Source of the DNA: Albifimbria verrucaria
Lineage: Eukaryota; Ascomycota; Sordariomycetes; Hypocreales; Stachybotryaceae
Assembly: GCA_020081605.1 (NCBI GenBank)
Contig: JAHREC010000023.1
Location: 62,001 to 126,000, forward strand
Direction of reading: 5' to 3'
Length of the DNA: 64,000 nt
The notes under the pieces are model-generated. The model ran no database searches, was not told the origin of the DNA, and saw only the letters and a program-made list of their open reading frames with translations. Shown one piece after another: positions 58,951 to 64,000 of this stretch; position 1 is the first letter of the stretch, and each line of letters begins with the position of its first letter. Position numbers and translations under genes: made by a program.

Positions 58951-59296
58951 GTCTTCCGTGCTGTAGGGTAAGCACGGAAGACGCATAAATAGACGTTGAC
59001 AGGGATAGCATCCACGGCAAGGATGCTGTCCATGCTTTCGTAACCAGGCGGGAGATGCACTCAGCCTGTGCGCAACAGACTTGCATCTTGAATAAAAAAC
59101 ACCAGGCCGCTGAAAAAATAAATTAAAAGATCTGAGTATATGAATAACGATGTTCCCTACCGTATGAGACTGGTTGCATGCATTTTCAGACATTGGGGAG
59201 CTGTTGTGCTGACGATTGAGCCGGCCAACGTTCAATCTGAATTTCACTAAGTCCCACGCGACACAAGCCCGACCCTCGCCTGGGGACAGGTCTGAT
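58951..59296 (-). repeat. 3' tail of helicase element, copy C (inverted)
   Basis: Reverse-complement match to 26153-26562 from the shared boundary ATCAGACCTGTC (59296 reading leftward). No helicase coding sequence precedes it on the minus strand; instead about 140 unrelated bases and then the retrotransposon follow. It is therefore a solo tail. Confidence 0.75.
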
Positions 59297-59439
59297 ATGT
59301 CTCGTCTGTCTAAACCCAAGTCCCCACGCCATACATTCCCAACCCATTCGATACATTCCAAACCATCTTTTCCCATCCTCAACCCTATGTACCATTTTCC
59401 CTTTTTCGTCGAAAATGTCCCATCTCATCATGGCTAGGG

Positions 59440-62400
59440 CCCCTAGAAAGCCCTACCCTAGAGCCCCTAGAGAGCCCTACCCTAGAGCCCCTAGGGAGCC
59501 CTCGAAGGGCCCTACCTTAGGAAATAGCTCCTAGAAAGCCCCTTTTTCCCAGCCGGCCAAGGCAGCCCGCCCCAGCTAAGCCAGGAGAATCTAGCTACCC
59601 TAGGGAGCCCCAGCAGGCCCGGCGGCCCACCTTACAGAGCGCTATTAGCAGCGCCTCACTACCTTCTATCTCAGAGCTCCTTAGGGCCTCAGGGGCTCCT
59701 AGGACCCCTAGGGCCCCTAAGACCCCCAGAGCCCCGATTTTACAGGAAGGCTCAGACGATCCAACGATCCCCACTACCCCTAGCGCCCCAGCTATCTTAG
59801 GGACCCTATAAGGAGCCCTATCACCCCCTAACCCCTAGGGGCCTAGGGGCTATAGGAACCCTAAAACGCCTATAGAATTAACTGACCCTATGGCTATAGA
59901 GGCCCTTAATAGCGCTACAGAGGCCCCTAATAGCGCTATAGAGCCCCTAGAGCCCTCGGAACCCCTAGGGCCCTCAGAGCCCTCAGAACCCCCGAAGGCC
60001 CCGAGGCCCAAAGGGGCCACCCGGACCTAACTACCCTACAGAGGGCTCATAAGGCCGCTATTGCCCCGGCGCTAGAGAAAACCGCTATCCAAACCTTGCT
60101 CATATATAGTAAGGCTCCAATACCGGAAAAACCGCTCCATGGGCGGCAGGCAGCAATATTCAGGGCTACTAGCTATAGGGTAGCAGAAGCCTTTATAAGG
60201 CACCCTAGGGAAAAAACCCTCCTATATTTATTACTATTACCTAGGGTCTTAGGAATAGGAATTAAAAAGGAACTTTAAAAGCTACCTTAGAGGCCTATCC
60301 AGCAGCCTTACCTACCTTCGAAGAAACCGCTATAAAGCCCCAAAACCCTAACCCTATTAGCCCTAGTAAAAGAGCTATAAAGCTCCTAGAAAAAGGCTTT
60401 ATAGGAAGGGCAGCGAAGGCCCTTACCGACCCGACCCCCTAGCTATAGAAGACCCTAAGACCCTCGAGGCGCTCTATAAAAAACACCCCAGGGCCCGAAA
60501 ACCCCTTCTATCGCAACGGAAAAACAAGCCCTAGGCACGGCCAGCAGATAACTAAGGAAGCTATCTCTAAGGCCCTTAGCTCTATAGGGAAGGAAAAAGC
60601 CCCGGCCTTGGCGGGTGGACCCGGCCGCTGCTAGATATAGCAACTACAGGCCCTAATAGCCCTGTTTTAGCGGCCCTAGCGCTGCTAGCCAATATGATCC
60701 AACAGGGCACCGCGCCAGGCCCCGATTTACTCTGTGCCTCAAGGCTTATAGGGCTAGAAAAGCCAGATAAAGGGGTCCGGCCTATAGCTATAGGGGATCT
60801 ACTATATAGGGTAGCCTTAAAAGCTATCTTAAAAACCTCCTATAGGGCCGAAATGCTCCTGCCTAATCAGCTAGGGGTTAATTCTATAGGGGCGCCGAGC
60901 CGGCTATTTTCCTATTAACAGAGGCAATATCAGGCCTCAATAGCGCTAAGATCCAGCAAATAGGCTCCTTAGACCTTGCTAATGCCTTTAATACGATAGA
61001 TAGGGCTGCTATAGCTGCCTCAGTAGCTAAATATGCCCCTACCTTCTATAAGGCAGTTGCATGGGCCTATAATAAGCCTACTATCTTAGCTACAGAGGAA
61101 GGAACCCTGCTAGCTAGCGCACAGGGCGTTAGGCAGGAGACCCCTCGGGCCCTTATTATTTTCCCTAGCTTATAGGCCTACCCTAGAGGCCCTACAGAGA
61201 GCCCTGCCTCAGGCCACTATAGTAGCCTATTTAGACGATACTTATATCCTAGATAAGGCCTCTAGTGGGTCCCTAATAGCGGCCGCGGCTAGGGCCTTTA
61301 GGGGTCCCCAGTGACCTTAAATAGGAAAAAGAGCTCTGAGGCCCCTATAGCGCTGCTAAGGAAAAAGGCCTTAGGGCCTTAGGGACTTATATAGGGCCCT
61401 TAGTAAGGCGAAGAGCCTTCCTACAAGGCCTTATAGAGGATTTTTCAGCTACCCTAGAGACTCTAAAAGGCCTGCCTAAGCAATATAGCTTATTATTATT
61501 AAGGCAGAGCCAGCAGCTATTACTAAGGCACCTACTAAGGCAGCTAGACCCTAGCGGCCTCAAAGACCTATGGGGCCAAGTTGATACCTTAATACAGGGC
61601 TCGCTAGAGGCCCTAGTAGCTAGAGAACCCGGGCAGCAGCTAGCTACAGAAGGCTATAAAGCCCTAATAGCTATCCCTATAAGAGACGGAGGCTTAGGCC
61701 TTCCCTTATATAGGGAATTAGCAAAGGGGCTCTATAAGGCAGCAACAGAAGCCTCCTATCCGCTAATACAGTAGATAAAGCAGCTAGAAATAGCTACCCT
61801 AGAGAAAAAGGCCCTCTAGCACAGGAGGTCTTTAGAGCCCTAGGGGCCTCGAAGCTTAAGAGCCTCCTAGAGACTCTAAGCCCTAGCGAGCTTAAGGCCC
61901 GGCTAGAAAACGCTAGCTACCTAGGGCGCCTATGGCTCAGGATCCTACCCACTAAAAAATCCCTTATATTTACAGACCCTGAGACCACTAAGGCCCTAAG
62001 AGCTAGGCTTTTAATACCCTGTAGGCCGCTAAATAGGCCCTGCAGCCACTGCGGCAGCCGCCCTGCTATAGGGCACGAAGACCTCTGTAAGGCCGCTAGC
62101 CGAAGGTGGGTCGCCCGCCACGATAAGGTCTGCCGAGCCCTTATAAACACCCTCTCTAGCCGGCCCGACCTTGAGGTAGAAAAAGAGCCCCTAGTGGCCT
62201 CTGCGACCCCGAAGCCCTAGGGACCCCTAGGGCCCCTGAGCCCCTTAGAGGCCCTGAGCCCCTTAGAGGCCCTGAGCCCCTAGGGACCCTATGCCCCCAA
62301 GGGCCCTAGCGCGCCCTAGAGCCTCTATAGCCACGGAGCTTAGAGCCGACTTTTCGGCCCTTATAGGCACGAGCCGCTATTACTACGATATTCAAATCGT

Positions 62401-62930
62401 AGCTATAAATAAGCCCTCAAGCCGCGAGGAAGCCTATGCTACCCTAGAGGAGGCTAGCCTAGCTAAAATAGCTAAATATAGAGCCCTAGGGCCCTATTTT
62501 CGCCCGCTAATTTTCTCAGCTAGCGGTCTTATGGCTAAGGAAACCTCTAAGGCCTATAAAGAGCTTCAGAACCTTCTATTGCCTAGTGAGGCCTACTGGC
62601 TGAGATACTAGCTTAGGGCTAATTTTCGCTAAAACTAAGGCTCTCTCTGCTATCTCTATAGCTAAAGATATTCCTAAGAATAGGAAATAAAAGCTATATA
62701 TTTTAGTATATTTCTCTATATCTTATTATCTCCTTATATCTCTCTATATCTCTCTATATCTCTCTATATCTCTCTATATCTCTCTATATCTCTCTATATC
62801 TCTCTATATCTCTTTATATCTCTTTATATCTCCTATATTTCTCTATCTCTTTATCTCTCCTTATATCTCTATATATAGCCTTTAATAGCCCTAAAAAGCC
62901 CCTATAGCTAGATGCTAGAGATAGTATAAT
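59440..62930 (+). mobile_element. Non-LTR retrotransposon (R2/CRE-like, REL endonuclease type), degenerate
   Basis: Pieces in changing frames give a full LINE protein: a Pro/Ala-rich N-terminus (59440-60000); a region ending ALSSIGKEKAPALAGW (about 60570-60620); RT motifs KPDKGVRPIAIGDLLYR (60760-60810), LDLANAFNTIDR (about 60970-61010), QGVRQ (61125-61140) and AYLDDTYIL with the YLDD catalytic site at 61228-61239; a CCHC motif CSHCGSRPAIGHEDLC (62041-62088) followed by RRWVARHDKVCRAL; and a C-terminal block RADFSALIGTSRYYYDIQIV with a lysine-rich helix, as in restriction-enzyme-like endonucleases. Many frame shifts and stops make it inactive. The base composition differs sharply from all flanks. 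Its 3' end abuts telomere-type repeats. Confidence 0.8.
62690..62880. repeat. TATATCTCTC-type microsatellite in the retrotransposon 3' region
   Basis: About 10-base units (TCTCTATATC and variants) are repeated roughly 15 times just before the 3' end of the element. Probably part of its 3' untranslated region, perhaps expanded by slippage during reverse transcription. Confidence 0.85.
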
Positions 62931-62933
62931 ATA

Positions 62934-62954
62934 CCCTAACCTTAACCCTAACCC
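62934..62954. repeat. Interstitial telomere-type repeat
   Basis: CCCTAA CCTTAA CCCTAA CCC: three and a half units, one variant. On the minus strand this reads TTAGGG-type, pointing left. It lies exactly between the truncated gene on the right and the retrotransposon 3' end on the left. Confidence 0.85.
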
Positions 62955-64000
62955 AACGTCCCGAGCGGCCGGAGCACTGGCTTAGGCAGATGCCGCTCGT
63001 GACCCGTGAACATGTATCCGCCCAGTCGGTCCATAACCGCAACAGCCTCCGAGTGCGCAAGGTCGAGGCCCCGCTCGCCACCATGTATATAGCGGCGTTC
63101 CATCTCGTCAAAACATAACTCAAAAACTCGCGAGTACGCGCACACAATCTTGGGGAACACCTCGAGTGGCATTGATCGGAAGATGTGCACGTATGACTCG
63201 TACTCGACAAGGTAGAACCTCATCATCTGAAAAATAGGCCCTATCACGTCCACAAAAGTCCGCTCCTCGGGGATCATCCGCCCAACATTCAACGACACCA
63301 CCTGCTCCATTCGAAAAGCCACCTCCCCGCTCTCTATAGCATCCTCGATCTGGCGGCGCTCCCTTGCGAAAGGCTTCGACTCCACTGGGTTCTCTGGCGT
63401 CCGCTGCCCACGCAAAACCTGCAACGCAACTTCCCGCTTTCGCATTGTCGCCATTGTGGCGCACGCATCCGCAGTTGGGACAGTCAGCGCAGCTGTCGCG
63501 TTCCCCTTCGTAGCAAGGAGATCTTGTGGACTATGCCGCACATTCCTCTTGATGTTGGAGTAACCCTGAAAGTATCCAAACGATAGCACATCCGCGCCAT
63601 CATTCCGGCTGCTCATATTGCCTCGCATTGCGGCGAAGAGTGAGTCGAGGAAGCCAGGCAGGGCACTCGAGGAAAAATTCCCATAAGTTGGGTGAAAGGC
63701 TTGAGGGTAGAAAGTATAATCTCGGCTACGTGGATACTCCTCGGCGATCTTGCTCCGGTCCGCCAAGAGGCACCGTGCCGTCATGGCCATTTGCGTATCC
63801 TCGTCTTCGGGTCCATTGCCCAAGGGCGTATCAGTTGATGCGCTGTTAATGCATACGGCGAGAGCGTATGAGATGGCGGAGATATTTTTAGTTCAAAGCG
63901 GCCCTGCAACTCCTCTGTCAATTTCCGAAGTCCATCGCTATCTCTAATCATCTCATCATAGTCGGCATTGTTGTCACAGTCACCACCCTCTGCACTATTT
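62948..64000 (-). CDS. Conserved hypothetical protein truncated at its C-terminus by telomere repeat; 5' end outside window
   Basis: A 291-codon frame (63823 to 62948) continues upstream to the window edge after two one-base steps: T5 at 63885-63889 (one more T joins RFELK to NISAISYALAV), and the start at 63823 is internal because the reading PLGNGPEDEDTQ is open further upstream. Blocks such as SFGYFQGYSNIKR, RERRQIEDAIESGEVAFRMEQ and GGYMFTGHERHLPKPVLRPLGTL recall a family I remember only as an unnamed conserved fungal protein. The stop codon TAG (62950-62948) is part of the TTAGGG-type repeat, so the natural C-terminus has been lost. Function unknown. Confidence 0.6.

Noticed and set aside
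58858..59382. Minus-strand open frame of 174 codons
   Set aside because: It overlaps the helicase-element tail repeat, whose other copies do not keep this frame open, and has no recognised domain.
60346..60355. CCCTAACCC within the retrotransposon taken as a second telomeric tract
   Set aside because: Only one and a half units in a region whose whole composition is rich in CCCTA words; it is expected by chance there.
1..64000. tRNA, rRNA or other structured RNA genes
   Set aside because: None noticed by eye; without a covariance-model scan I cannot claim their presence or firmly exclude them.

Overview
The window looks like accessory, repeat-rich DNA from a filamentous ascomycete (Pezizomycotina). 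Hypocreales is my best guess, from remembered resemblance of several gene families to Fusarium-type proteins, with moderate to low confidence. The evidence is short GT..AG introns, HET-domain genes, fungal NLR (STAND) architectures, a pogo/Fot1-like transposase relic, OrsD (DUF3505)-like zinc-finger proteins, telomere-linked RecQ-type helicase fragments, a non-LTR retrotransposon and CCCTAA-type repeats. There are no bacterial signals (operons, Shine-Dalgarno sites, CRISPR).

Layout. 1-4.7 kb (-): a PNP-NACHT-HEAT NLR whose 3' end leaves the window. 5.4-8.1 kb (+): a decayed OrsD-like/tyrosine-recombinase (YR) gene. 8.5-10.6 kb (+): a HET gene with an apparent membrane insert. 10.9-11.7 kb: a minisatellite and a truncated pogo-like transposase. 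13.3-17.3 kb (+): two broken genes of uncharacterised families. 17.7-21.4 kb (+): the best-preserved OrsD-YR-OrsD gene. 21.7-22.7 kb (+): an intact four-exon SesB-like hydrolase gene. 23.1-26.6 kb (+): a YR-RecQ helicase fusion, deleted internally. 26.7-28.3 kb (+): a possible uracil-DNA-glycosylase-like gene and an orphan. 28.6-33.7 kb (-): a SesB-NACHT-WD40 NLR. 34.2-34.7 kb: a Helo-like NLR N-terminal relic. 34.9-37.0 kb (+): a second HET gene. 37.1-38.0 kb: the missing C-terminal half of a RecQ-like helicase with the same 3' tail. 38-50 kb: gene-poor, with a small orphan, a membrane protein, a small secreted-protein candidate and an intact DUF3433-type membrane protein. 50.2-55.1 kb (+): a second SesB-NACHT-WD40 NLR with very similar WD repeats. 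55-59.3 kb: mostly empty, ending in a third copy of the helicase-element tail. 59.4-62.9 kb (+): a non-LTR retrotransposon of oddly biased composition whose 3' end abuts CCCTAA repeats. 62.9-64 kb (-): a conserved gene cut off exactly by those telomere-like repeats.

Two themes stand out. First, the window is dense in genes of the types used for fungal nonself recognition and regulated cell death: three NLRs, two HET genes, a free-standing SesB hydrolase and a Helo-like relic. Second, it holds mobile or subtelomeric machinery. I see a full tyrosine-recombinase signature (R..K..R-H..H-x8-Y) in two OrsD/helicase-type proteins, one of them fused to a RecQ-like helicase. The retrotransposon, telomere repeat and truncated gene near 62.95 kb look like a former chromosome end.

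Caution: most reading-frame breaks here are cured by a single base in a short homopolymer, usually one base too few. Many apparent pseudogenes may therefore be consensus errors in the assembly. In-frame stops in the 5.4-8.1 kb and 37.1 kb copies look like genuine decay. Intron calls and reading-frame joins were made by eye.
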